DNA of 18,333 bases from Croceimicrobium sp965658965 (GTDB taxonomy: Bacteria; Bacteroidota; Bacteroidia; Flavobacteriales; Schleiferiaceae): assembly GCA_965658965.1 (NCBI GenBank), contig CBFHVV010000055.1, positions 1 to 18,333 on the forward strand. Direction: 5' to 3'. Both the position numbers and the translations under genes were made by a program. Positions 7,854-15,313 of the stretch are shown in pieces (position 1 is the stretch's first letter; each line of letters starts with the position of its first letter). The notes below the pieces were generated by a model. That model was given only the letters and a program-made list of their open reading frames with translations, was not told the origin of the DNA and ran no database searches.

Positions 7854-8276
7854 ATGGCCACTTTAAAAACCAGCGAGAACGATATTGATCCTCTTAACTT
7901 TATTGCTAATTTAGAGGATGAGCAGCAAAAAGCAGACTGTGAAAAACTCATTAGCCTTTTTCGCCGCGCTTCTGGCGCAGAACCAAAAATGTGGGGCGAT
8001 AGCATTATTGGTTTTGGTAAATACCGTTTGGTTTATGATAGCGGTCGAGAGCTAGATTGGATGCTCTGTGGCTTCTCTCCCCGCAAGGGAAAAATGAGTC
8101 TTTACATAATGAATGGTTTTACGAAGTATGGCGAATACCTACAAAATTTAGGGAAGCATAAAACCGGTAAATCTTGTTTATACTTAAAAAAGCTCGCTGA
8201 TGCAGATGAGGCAGTGCTTTACCAGATGCTTAAAGATTCTTGTGATTATTTAAAAAACAAACACTCTAGGCCTTAA
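7854..8276 (+). CDS. DUF1801 domain protein
   Basis: This 140-residue soluble protein belongs to the DUF1801 (YdhG-like) family. Family-typical segments are PKMWGDSIIGFGKYRLVY (about 44-61), the GFSPRKGKMSLYIMNGF stretch (about 73-89) and LGKHKTGKSCLYLKKL (about 98-113). The fold is related to the frataxin-like/iron-chaperone YdhG group, but no biochemical role is established for this subfamily. It starts at an ATG 20 bases after a good -7 element. It is divergent from the men operon with 135 bases between them, so the regulatory region is shared. The family assignment is firm and the function is unknown. Confidence 0.88.
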   Translation: MATLKTSENDIDPLNFIANLEDEQQKADCEKLISLFRRASGAEPKMWGDSIIGFGKYRLVYDSGRELDWMLCGFSPRKGKMSLYIMNGFTKYGEYLQNLGKHKTGKSCLYLKKLADADEAVLYQMLKDSCDYLKNKHSRP

Positions 8277-8303
8277 ATAGCGCTCTAATAAATAGAGGCT
8301 TCC

Positions 8304-8311
8304 TATCTTTG
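8304..8311 (+). promoter_or_regulatory. -7 promoter element before thrS
   Basis: TATCTTTG is an exact TAnnTTTG match 19 bases before the thrS ATG. It would give a very short leader, so no room is left for a T-box. I see no TTTG at the expected -33 distance, so only the -7 element is called. It would drive the thrS-infC-rpmI-rplT cluster. Confidence 0.5.
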
Positions 8312-8330
8312 CAGGCCCAAAAAAGAGCAA

Positions 8331-10268
8331 ATGATTAAGATTAGTTTACCCGACGGTAGCATTAAGGAAGTGGAGGACGGAAGTTCGGCTTTAGATGTTG
8401 CCAAAAGTATCAGCCAAGGTTTGGCGAGAAATGTTTTATCTGCCAGTTTTAATGATAAAACGGTAGAGGTAAACGATCCCCTTCCGGGAGATGGGTCATT
8501 AGTACTTTTCACCTGGGACAACCCCGAGGGCAAGAAAGCATTTTGGCACTCCTCAGCTCACTTACTAGCCCAAGCTTTAGAGCAAATGTATCCTGGTATA
8601 CAACTAACTATTGGACCAGCCATTGATAATGGTTTTTACTACGATGTTGACTTTCAGGGACAGGAATTTGGTGAAGGAGATTTTGAGAAGCTCGAAAAGC
8701 TAATGCTTGAAAATGCCCGCCAAAAATCTGAATTTAAATTACGCCCAATTAGTAAAGCGGATGCTTTAGATTTTTATAAGGAAAACCCTTTTAAGACGGA
8801 GCTCATTGAAAACTTAGAAGACGGCACCATTACTTTTTGCGATCATGCAGACTTTACTGATTTATGCCGTGGCGGTCACATTCCCAATACTGGCTTTATA
8901 AAGGCGGTAAAAGTGATGAGCGTAGCGGGAGCATACTGGCGTGGAAACGAAAAAAATCCTCAGCTAAGCAGAGTTTATGGCACTTCCTTTCCTAAAGCTG
9001 CCTTGCTAAAAGAGCATCTTGAGCTTTTAGAAGAGGCGAAGCGACGTGATCATAGAAAATTAGGAAAAGAGCTTGAACTTTTTACATTCTCCCAAAAGGT
9101 TGGTCAGGGTTTACCACTATGGTTACCCAAAGGAGCCGAACTAAGAGAGCGTTTGGAACAATTTTTAAAGAAGGCACAGCGCACGGCTGGTTATTCGCCC
9201 GTGATTACTCCGCATATTGGCAATAAAGAACTTTATGTTACCAGCGGACATTATGCCAAATACGGAAAGGATAGCTTTCAACCTATTAATACTCCCGACG
9301 AAAGTGAAGAGTATTTATTAAAACCAATGAATTGTCCGCATCACTGCGAGATTTTTAAAAGTAGTCCACGCTCTTATCGCGACTTGCCTATTCGCTATGC
9401 AGAATTTGGTACGGTTTATCGCTACGAGCAAAGTGGAGAACTGCATGGATTAACAAGAGTTCGTGGCTTTACGCAAGATGACGCCCATATTTTTTGTACT
9501 CCCGATCAGCTTAAAAAAGAGTTCCAGAAGGTTATTGATTTAGTTCTCTACATCTTTAAAACGCTCGATTTCCAAAATTTCACCGCCCAAGTTTCTCTGC
9601 GTGATAAAGAAGATCGCAGCAAGTATATCGGCTCCGATGAAAATTGGGAAAAAGCAGAAAGTGCAATCAAAGAAGCGGTAGTAGAAAAAGGCCTCGATTA
9701 CGTTGTTGAATACGGTGAAGCTGCCTTTTATGGTCCGAAATTAGACTTTATGGTAAAAGACGCTTTGGGCAGACAATGGCAACTAGGAACTATTCAAGTA
9801 GATTATAACCTCCCCGAACGTTTTGAATTAGAATATAAAGGTAGCGACAACGAAAGTCACCGCCCGGTTATGATCCACCGCGCCCCCTTTGGCAGTATGG
9901 AACGCTTTGTGGCCGTTTTACTAGAACATTGTGCGGGGAATTTTCCTTTATGGCTCATGCCCACACAGATAGCAATCTTGCCAATTTCGGATAAGTATCT
10001 TGATTACGCGAATAAAGTTTCTAGTTTACTTAAAAATTACGACCTTCGCGCCTTCGTAGATCAGCGTGCTGAAAAAACAGGACGTAAAATACGGGATGCT
10101 GAAGTGGCTAAAATTCCTTACATGTTAATTGTAGGAGAAAAAGAAGAAGGAAGCGATAGCCTTTCAGTAAGACGCCATGGCGGTGAAGACTTAGGATCAA
10201 TGTCAATTGCTGATTTTATTAAGCATGTTGATGCCGAAGTAGCCGAGGAAATTGGTGATTTTGAATAA
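8331..10268 (+). CDS. thrS: threonyl-tRNA synthetase
   Basis: This class II synthetase charges tRNA-Thr and clears mischarged Ser. The 645 residues have the full bacterial architecture. A TGS domain spans about 1-62. The editing domain has HSSAH (73-77) and CRGGH (179-183). The catalytic core has zinc ligands C335 (MNCPHH), H386 (DDAHIF) and H516 (IHRAPFGSMER, motif 3). Motif 2 is in the VYRYEQSGELHGLTRVRGF region (362-380). The anticodon-binding domain spans about 545-640. It leads the standard thrS-infC-rpmI-rplT cluster. The ATG is preceded by a -7 promoter element, and the leader appears too short for known thrS leader regulation. Confidence 0.98.
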   Translation: MIKISLPDGSIKEVEDGSSALDVAKSISQGLARNVLSASFNDKTVEVNDPLPGDGSLVLFTWDNPEGKKAFWHSSAHLLAQALEQMYPGIQLTIGPAIDNGFYYDVDFQGQEFGEGDFEKLEKLMLENARQKSEFKLRPISKADALDFYKENPFKTELIENLEDGTITFCDHADFTDLCRGGHIPNTGFIKAVKVMSVAGAYWRGNEKNPQLSRVYGTSFPKAALLKEHLELLEEAKRRDHRKLGKELELFTFSQKVGQGLPLWLPKGAELRERLEQFLKKAQRTAGYSPVITPHIGNKELYVTSGHYAKYGKDSFQPINTPDESEEYLLKPMNCPHHCEIFKSSPRSYRDLPIRYAEFGTVYRYEQSGELHGLTRVRGFTQDDAHIFCTPDQLKKEFQKVIDLVLYIFKTLDFQNFTAQVSLRDKEDRSKYIGSDENWEKAESAIKEAVVEKGLDYVVEYGEAAFYGPKLDFMVKDALGRQWQLGTIQVDYNLPERFELEYKGSDNESHRPVMIHRAPFGSMERFVAVLLEHCAGNFPLWLMPTQIAILPISDKYLDYANKVSSLLKNYDLRAFVDQRAEKTGRKIRDAEVAKIPYMLIVGEKEEGSDSLSVRRHGGEDLGSMSIADFIKHVDAEVAEEIGDFE

Positions 10269-10307
10269 ATTAAGAAAAAAGATTTTTAAGTATAACTAAA
10301 TAGTATA

Positions 10308-10865
10308 ATTCTGGCTAAGAGATTTCACCACAGAAAAAGAGGCCCCAGAATGGAGCCCAAAGAAGATAAGCATAAGATTAATGAGAAAATTCATTATCCT
10401 AAGTTAAGGGTAGTGGGTGAAGGCATTGAACCAGCGGTGTACAGCACCAGCGAAGCTTTGCGTTTAGCACAAGAGAAAGAACTTGATTTGGTAGTGATTA
10501 CCGATAAAGCTGATCCTCCCGTAGCTAAGATTATCGATTACAAGAAATTTTTATACGACCAGAAGAAAAAGCAAAAAGAGATTGCGGCTAAGGCTCAAAA
10601 GACGGTGGTTAAAGAAATCCGTTTTGGTCCCAATACCGACGATCACGATTATGAGTTTAAGCGCAAGCACGCTGAAAACTTTCTTCAAGAAGGATCGAAG
10701 CTAAAAGCTTATGTATTCTTTAAAGGAAGGTCGATTGTGTTTAAAGACAAAGGAGAAATACTTTTGTTGCGTTTAGCCCAAGACCTTGAAGACCTAGGTA
10801 AGGTAGAAAGCTTACCAAAATTAGAAGGCAAGCGCATGATTATGATGATTGCCCCTAAGAAATAA
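10308..10865 (+). CDS. infC: translation initiation factor IF-3, probable AUU start
   Basis: IF-3 binds the 30S subunit, blocks 50S joining and checks the start codon. The N-domain signature DPPVAKIIDYKKF and the C-terminal KEIRFGPNTDDHDYEFK and AYVFFKGRS segments are clear. The first ATG in frame is at 10350 (MEPKEDKHKINEKI). However, the open frame extends upstream to a TAA at 10293 and encodes the basic stretch LAKRFHHRKRGPR, typical of Bacteroidota IF-3 N-termini. The only start candidates there are ATA 10305, ATT 10308 and CTG 10311. I chose ATT because AUU is the classical infC start and underlies autoregulation in E. coli. That gives 185 residues instead of 171. Identity is certain and the start is inferred. 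Confidence 0.92.
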   Translation: MLAKRFHHRKRGPRMEPKEDKHKINEKIHYPKLRVVGEGIEPAVYSTSEALRLAQEKELDLVVITDKADPPVAKIIDYKKFLYDQKKKQKEIAAKAQKTVVKEIRFGPNTDDHDYEFKRKHAENFLQEGSKLKAYVFFKGRSIVFKDKGEILLLRLAQDLEDLGKVESLPKLEGKRMIMMIAPKK

Positions 10866-10900
10866 TATTAGTCAGAACCTGTATATAAAGCGAAAGAGCA

Positions 10901-11095
10901 ATGCCAAAGATGAAAACAAAATCCAGTGCCAAGAAGCGTTTCAAGCTTACTGGTACCGGTAAAATCAAGAGAAAGCACGCTTTCAAAAGTCACATCCTTA
11001 CTAAGAAGACGACGAAACAAAAGCGTAATCTTACTCACACTGGTTTAGTAGATAAATCAGACGAAGCTAGCATTAAAAAGCAGCTAACTATCTAA
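10901..11095 (+). CDS. rpmI: 50S ribosomal protein L35
   Basis: This is a 64-residue, very basic protein with the L35 hallmarks: MPKMKTKSSAKKRFKLTGTGKIKRKHAFKSH at the start, LTKKTTKQKRNL in the middle, and a short acidic-then-basic tail. It is part of the large ribosomal subunit. It lies 35 bases after infC and 87 bases before rplT in the conserved order. It is full length. Confidence 0.98.
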   Translation: MPKMKTKSSAKKRFKLTGTGKIKRKHAFKSHILTKKTTKQKRNLTHTGLVDKSDEASIKKQLTI

Positions 11096-11124
11096 TTAAG
11101 TTTAGAGTTATTAATTAACCCTGG

Positions 11125-11164
11125 GTAAGGCAACCAAGATTGTAAATAGTTTACAGCGCCTTGC
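11125..11164 (+). promoter_or_regulatory. nested hairpin between rpmI and rplT, possible L20 autoregulatory site
   Basis: An outer helix GTAAGGC (11125-11131) with GCCTTGC (11158-11164) makes 7 pairs including one G-U. It encloses an inner 6-bp hairpin TGTAAA-TAG-TTTACA (11141-11155). The asymmetric internal loops have 9 and 2 bases. The element is 18 bases before the rplT ATG. L20 is known to repress its own operon by binding structured leader RNA in E. coli and B. subtilis. Whether this element does that here is inference. Confidence 0.4.
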
Positions 11165-11182
11165 ACAAAAAATTAAAAATTT

Positions 11183-11530
11183 ATGCCAAGATCAGTAAAT
11201 TCAGTAGCATCAAGAGCTCGCCGTAAAAAGGTGATGAAAATGGCCAAAGGATACTTTGGTCGCAGAAAAAATGTATGGACTGTTGCAAAAAACGCCGTAG
11301 AGAAAGGCCTTCTTTATAGCTACCGCGACCGTCGTAACAAGAAGAGAAATTTCCGTGCCCTATGGATTCAGCGTATTAATGCTGGTTCTAGACAATATGG
11401 TCTTTCGTATTCTGCATTTATGGGATTAATCAAAGCTAACGAAATCGAATTGAACCGTAAGGTTTTAGCCGATTTAGCAATGAATCACCCAGAAGCTTTC
11501 AAAGCAATTGTAGATAAAGTTAAGAAATAA
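11183..11530 (+). CDS. rplT: 50S ribosomal protein L20
   Basis: The 115-residue L20 is an assembly protein of the large subunit. It has the basic N-terminal helix (MPRSVNSVASRARRKKVMKM), AKGYFGRRKNVWTVAKNAVEK, the block around YRDRRNKKRNFRALWIQRIN, and the conserved C-terminal LNRKVLADLA and PEAF. The length is normal. It is the last gene of the translation cluster. A terminator begins 24 bases after its stop. Confidence 0.98.
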   Translation: MPRSVNSVASRARRKKVMKMAKGYFGRRKNVWTVAKNAVEKGLLYSYRDRRNKKRNFRALWIQRINAGSRQYGLSYSAFMGLIKANEIELNRKVLADLAMNHPEAFKAIVDKVKK

Positions 11531-11554
11531 CAACATACTCGTTTTGACTAATAG

Positions 11555-11584
11555 AAAACCTCAGCTTATGGCTGGGGTTTTTTT
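11555..11584. terminator. shared terminator between rplT and the ABC gene
   Basis: AACCTCAGC (11557-11565) pairs with GCTGGGGTT (11571-11579), nine pairs with one G-T, around the loop TTATG. On the plus strand it is followed by T to 11584, a good terminator for the rplT cluster. On the minus strand it covers the last codons and stop of the ABC gene, with a TTTTC tail. Confidence 0.8.
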
Positions 11585-12519
11585 ATGCTTATCTCATAAG
11601 CCAATCCTTGTTGATAGTCTTGATTGTTACCTAACTGAACATCTAAGTTCTCCCCCAAACGACTAGAACGAAAAGTTCCCATTCTGCCATAACCATAAAA
11701 GTATATTCTCTCTAGTATCCATTCCTTGCCTGGTACTACTGCTAAATGAGAAGGACGAAGATATGCTTCGGTGCATCCTAAAAGAGCCTGCGTTTCTTTA
11801 TTTAGAATATTACACAAACCACTTAAACGTGCTACATATTCATTTTTTGGATAATGATACATCTCATCCACTCTGCTATCTTGAACTATTTTACCGCTCT
11901 TCATCGCTAACATACGATCACAAATTGCCATTAAATCGCTCGGTTCATGTCCCACGATAATAAGGGTTTTAGTCCGCGCTTCTTGCTCCACAAAGGCAAT
12001 CAACTCTTGCTTTAAAATATAATCCAATTGGCTAAAGGGTTCGTCCAACAAAAGTAAATTGGCCTCAGAAACTAAGGCACAGGCAAGAGCAACCCGCTGC
12101 TTTTGACCGCCGGAAAGATGCCGAACCTTTTTATTTTTAAAAGATTGTAAGTGAAAAGCACGATGAACGCGAGAGATGTATTTTTTAAGAGCGGTTGGAC
12201 TCAGTTTTCTGGCAAAGCGGCTAATATTCTCATCGGTATTTAAATCTGGGCTAATATTAAAGTCTTGGTCCATTAAGGCTATTTGATTATAGCCACCAAC
12301 CCTATCGTTGCGCAGAAGGGCAAGGTCCTCGCCCTTAAAATAAATTGCTCCTTTATCAGGAACTTGCTTTCCAGCCAGTAAGCGCAGCAGGGTGCTTTTC
12401 CCCGAGCCACTGCCACCAATTATCCCAAGCTTATCGCCTTCCTTCAGGCTAAACCTCACTCCTCTTAAAGCTTTTGTTTCACCGTACTGAAAGTGGATGT
12501 TTTTTGATTCTAAAATCAT
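11566..12519 (-). CDS. stand-alone ABC transporter ATP-binding protein
   Basis: This is a 317-residue ABC ATPase. It has Walker A GGSGSGKST (35-43), the Q-loop Gln (Q85), signature LSGGQKQR (135-142), Walker B LLLLDE (155-160), D-loop and switch His H191 (GHEP). Residues about 235-317 form an accessory tail with EAYLRPSHLAVV, like the TOBE-type C-termini of CysA/PotA/FbpC importer ATPases. This suggests an anion, iron or polyamine-type importer, but no permease or binding-protein gene lies beside it, so the substrate cannot be given. The reading frame ends inside the shared terminator (KKPQP then TAA). A -7 element lies about 20 bases before the ATG. Confidence 0.85.
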   Translation of the reverse strand: MILESKNIHFQYGETKALRGVRFSLKEGDKLGIIGGSGSGKSTLLRLLAGKQVPDKGAIYFKGEDLALLRNDRVGGYNQIALMDQDFNISPDLNTDENISRFARKLSPTALKKYISRVHRAFHLQSFKNKKVRHLSGGQKQRVALACALVSEANLLLLDEPFSQLDYILKQELIAFVEQEARTKTLIIVGHEPSDLMAICDRMLAMKSGKIVQDSRVDEMYHYPKNEYVARLSGLCNILNKETQALLGCTEAYLRPSHLAVVPGKEWILERIYFYGYGRMGTFRSSRLGENLDVQLGNNQDYQQGLAYEISIKKPQP

Positions 12520-12538
12520 TAATTTTTATTAAGAATAC

Positions 12539-12546
12539 CAAACCTA
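12539..12546 (-). promoter_or_regulatory. -7 promoter element before the ABC gene
   Basis: Read on the minus strand the sequence is TAGGTTTG, an exact TAnnTTTG match, 19 bases before the ATG. No good TTTG was seen at -33. A second minus-strand match, TATTTTTG at 12586-12579, lies farther upstream. Confidence 0.4.
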
Positions 12547-12588
12547 TTAAAAGCACTAAGCGTTATCCTACTGAAGGACAAAAATAAC

Positions 12589-13554
12589 ATGCGAAAGATA
12601 GCTATTCTACTTCTCTGCCTCACATTTATCGCTTGTGAAAAGGACAATGAGTCTCCAAGCATGCAGCCCTATACGCTTAGTTTAGAGCAGCAACTAGAGG
12701 CCTATCCCAGCCTATCGCTTTTCACTGAAGCCCTTGCTAATTGCGAAGATACTCTTAATGAGAGTGCTAATGAAATTACCTTATTTGCCCCCACGAACGC
12801 AGTTTTAAACCAGTTTTTAAGTGATGCCAATGTGAGTAATTTTAAGGAACTGAAAGATGCAATTGGCACTGAGTTTTATCGTGCTTGGATGGGTAGTCAT
12901 TTTTTCCCATCGGCCTTAAAGTTGGAACAAATGCAAACAGCTTATATTCCCAGTCTTGCTTACAATTCTTTAGGACAACAAATTCATACTTACAGTCAAC
13001 GAGAAAAAAACATTTTAGCCTTAAACGGACAGTATGTTAATCTCGTAGAGCATGACCTCAATATTCCCGCTGGCATACTTCACATTACGAACCAGAAAAT
13101 ACAGGTGCCCACCATTACCAAGCTGATTTCGGCAAATGCTAATAGCTTTAGCATTCTTAAGCGAGCCTTGCAGATAAGTGATAATTCTTTGGCATCTATG
13201 CTAAATAGAGAGGATCAAATGTTTACCATCTTTGCCCCAAATGATGCTGCTTTCGATCAGTTTTTCCTCGATTTAGACTGCGGTAATCTAGATGGCTTTA
13301 TTGAGATCTTTGGTACTACAGCTCTTGAAAATCTTTTAAAGCAACATATTTCGCGCGGTTCCTTAAACATCAGTTCTTTTAACGGACAGATAATTAACAC
13401 GCTACTCCCTGGAGAAAGTTTAAGTATCTCGCTCCTAGAAGGCAATTTGCAGGTAAGCAACGGAGGCCAAAGTGAAGCACGAATTGTTCATACAGATATA
13501 ACCGCATTTAACGGACGAATTCAGCTTATTGATCAAGTGTTAAAGTTACCTTAA
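12589..13554 (+). CDS. lipoprotein with two fasciclin (FAS1) domains
   Basis: This 321-residue predicted outer-membrane or periplasmic lipoprotein has a signal peptide MRKIAILLLCLTFIAC with lipobox FIAC and acyl-Cys C16. Two FAS1 domains follow, roughly 39-170 and 183-320. Each has the H1 motif in recognisable form: LFAPTNAVLNQFL (65-77) and IFAPNDAAFDQFF (214-226). Each closes with a second-half segment (HITNQKIQVP; HTDITAFNGRIQLIDQVLKL). FAS1 domains mediate adhesion or matrix contacts in many organisms, and Bacteroidota carry many FAS1 lipoproteins of unknown role. It is transcribed alone, divergent from the ABC gene and followed by a strong terminator. The domains are firm. The ligand is unknown. 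Confidence 0.92.
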   Translation: MRKIAILLLCLTFIACEKDNESPSMQPYTLSLEQQLEAYPSLSLFTEALANCEDTLNESANEITLFAPTNAVLNQFLSDANVSNFKELKDAIGTEFYRAWMGSHFFPSALKLEQMQTAYIPSLAYNSLGQQIHTYSQREKNILALNGQYVNLVEHDLNIPAGILHITNQKIQVPTITKLISANANSFSILKRALQISDNSLASMLNREDQMFTIFAPNDAAFDQFFLDLDCGNLDGFIEIFGTTALENLLKQHISRGSLNISSFNGQIINTLLPGESLSISLLEGNLQVSNGGQSEARIVHTDITAFNGRIQLIDQVLKLP

Positions 13555-13594
13555 GACAATAACAAAGGGAGCCTAGCTGCGTTATTAAAGAAAT

Positions 13595-13613
13595 AAAGAG
13601 TGTAAAGCTCTTT
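13595..13613 (+). other. small hairpin in the FAS1 3' region
   Basis: AAAGAG (13595-13600) pairs with CTCTTT (13608-13613) around a 7-base loop. It lies 28 bases before the strong terminator. The tail is TCATAAA rather than T-rich, so it is not a convincing terminator by itself. It may be 3'-UTR structure or part of a small RNA. Confidence 0.3.
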
Positions 13614-13640
13614 TCATAAATAGTTTTGTTTGGTTGGTTG

Positions 13641-13681
13641 AAAAGCCGGTTCTATTCTTCGGAAACTGAGCCGGCTTTTTT
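13641..13681. terminator. bidirectional terminator between the FAS1 gene and the DUF1569 gene
   Basis: AAAAGCCGG (13641-13649) pairs with CCGGCTTTT (13671-13679). The plus strand continues with T to 13681. The 21-base loop contains a short TTC-TTCG-GAA hairpin, a stable UUCG-type tetraloop. On the minus strand the stem is followed by TTTTC, so it may also serve the convergent operon. Confidence 0.85.
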
Positions 13682-13701
13682 CATTGTCCAATACTAGATA
13701 T

Positions 13702-14166
13702 TTACACTTCTTGGAGTAGACTGAATTGCCTTAAATGATGACTCAGGTGTTTGGTGTGTAAAGCCAACCACTCCTCCACGTTTAATTCACCAAAATAGGG
13801 GTGGACAGACGAAAACTGAGGGTTTTTCTCAAAATGAGATAAAGCTTTAATCATGCTACGCATCAATTCTACCTTAGTATCCTCAAAATTCAAGTCCAAG
13901 TCTGCTAGCGTGTCAAAAGAATAAGGTTTAGAGGCACCTGCCGTCATTGGCTTATTACTAAGAATAAAAGCTTTCATCTTATCCAAATGCTTTTCGGGCG
14001 TGCTTATCTTGAAATCTTGATCAGAAATACTAAGCTCAAAACCTTTCCGCAGGTGATCCAACATTTCCCTTGGCTTCATTTCGCCCCATTGCGGCTGTGT
14101 ATCTGGTTTTAATACTTTAATCGCAGCAGGAAAATCGATTAAGAAAAAGGAAAGTTTATTTTTCAT
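13702..14166 (-). CDS. DUF1569 / DinB-like protein
   Basis: This 154-residue protein has the features of the DinB-like DUF1569 family. WGEMKPREMLDHL lies near the N-terminus (about 27-39), and a C-terminal helix has HTKHLSHHLRQF (about 137-148) after HPYFGELNVEEW. The His residues (H38, H140, H144 region) are placed like the metal ligands of the DinB fold. The enzymatic activity of this family is unknown to me. I chose the ATG at 14166, which overlaps the OmpA-protein stop as ATGA. An upstream start at 14193 would extend the overlap without reason. It is the last gene of a three-gene minus-strand unit. Confidence 0.82.
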   Translation of the reverse strand: MKNKLSFFLIDFPAAIKVLKPDTQPQWGEMKPREMLDHLRKGFELSISDQDFKISTPEKHLDKMKAFILSNKPMTAGASKPYSFDTLADLDLNFEDTKVELMRSMIKALSHFEKNPQFSSVHPYFGELNVEEWLALHTKHLSHHLRQFSLLQEV

Positions 14167-15311
14167 TGCTCTTTGATTAATACACTCACCCAATTATAGT
14201 CGGGCGTGCGAGGCATTGCTTTTTGGATCGGTAATTTTTCTACTTTGAAAATCTTGTTAGGAACGCCTTTTCTCCGTAGCGTCTTCTCTATAGTATTAGT
14301 TCTTTGTGCACTTAACACCGCATCTCCGATATTATCGTAAAGTGAAAATTGAAAAAACTTACCTTCTGATTCTTTGAGCATTTCTGCAATTAGGGTTAAC
14401 ATAAAATCACCAGAAGGACTCAATCTTGCCGAAGCTTCATTAAACTTAATATCCATTACTGGAGCCAAAATTTGAAGCTTAGTTTTTGGACTAAAATCCA
14501 CCCGTTCATCAGAGTTATAAAGCACCTCTAACTCTACTCGCCTATTGAGAGCTTCTGACTCCGCGTCTACTTCTTCAAAAAGTGGCACTTTATTGCCAAA
14601 ACCCTTATAATCCAACCGGTTTTTAGAAATACCATGCTCAACCAAAAAATCATATACCATTCGAGCCCGCGCTACCGATAGCTCAAAATCGTTACTGCAA
14701 CACACATGTCCGCGTAAGCTCAACTCCAAATCCGGGTTTTCCATCATTACTTTCAAGAGCTCTTCAAAGGCAGAAAAGCTAGTAGACATGGGCACCGCCT
14801 GGTTTGGTACAAATACAAGATTTGAAATCCTTAAACGGTCGCCCGTTTTTAATTTGTAATCGCTTAATGAACGATCCGCCACGGGCAATAATGAGGCATC
14901 TACACTAAGTAAAACCTCTACCCTACGGTTTTTAAAGCGTTCTTCGGGACTATTATTATAAGCCGGTTTCTCCTCGCCGTAATAGTCGGTTTGCGCATTG
15001 ATAGGATCTAATCCTTTTAAAACAAAATACTTAAGTACCGACTGAACCCTGCGTCGCGATAATTTACGGTTATACTCTATATCTGCTAAGCTATCTGTAT
15101 GCCCATAGATCTTTATTTCCTTAATAATATTGACGGGTGTTTTTTTGAGGATACTATCAATCCTTGCTTTTTGAACGGCTGATAATTGATAGCGATCTAA
15201 ATCAAAGCGACACTCTAAATAGACAAGGCTATCATTGCTTTGCGCAAGAAGCCGTGATTTTAAACTAATAGAGAAAAATAAGAGAAAAAAAATGCAAACG
15301 CGAAGCTTCAT
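14163..15311 (-). CDS. secreted protein with OmpA-like repeats
   Basis: This 382-residue protein has an N-terminal signal peptide (MKLRVCIFFLLFFSISLKSR, about 1-24). OmpA C-terminal-like domain 1 spans about 30-137, with IYGHTDS (68-74) and NRRVEVLL (128-135). Domain 2 spans about 165-265, with LRGHVCCSND (199-208) and NRRVELEVL (256-264). The last part, about 285-382, is a third, degenerate copy (IKFNEASARLSPSGDFML, then AQRTNTIEKTLRRKG). OmpA-like domains bind peptidoglycan. No beta-barrel is present, so a periplasmic cell-wall-associated role is likely. The ATG at 15311 lies two bases after the DUF2911 stop. An upstream start at 15350 would bury the signal peptide and overlap the neighbour. 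The double Cys in domain 2 is unusual. Confidence 0.85.
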   Translation of the reverse strand: MKLRVCIFFLLFFSISLKSRLLAQSNDSLVYLECRFDLDRYQLSAVQKARIDSILKKTPVNIIKEIKIYGHTDSLADIEYNRKLSRRRVQSVLKYFVLKGLDPINAQTDYYGEEKPAYNNSPEERFKNRRVEVLLSVDASLLPVADRSLSDYKLKTGDRLRISNLVFVPNQAVPMSTSFSAFEELLKVMMENPDLELSLRGHVCCSNDFELSVARARMVYDFLVEHGISKNRLDYKGFGNKVPLFEEVDAESEALNRRVELEVLYNSDERVDFSPKTKLQILAPVMDIKFNEASARLSPSGDFMLTLIAEMLKESEGKFFQFSLYDNIGDAVLSAQRTNTIEKTLRRKGVPNKIFKVEKLPIQKAMPRTPDYNWVSVLIKEQ

Positions 15312-15313
15312 AC

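Noticed and set aside
14167..14193. Longer N-terminus for the DUF1569 protein
   Set aside because: The ATGA overlap at 14166-14163 is the normal coupling in this window, and the extra nine residues lie in the OmpA-protein coding sequence.
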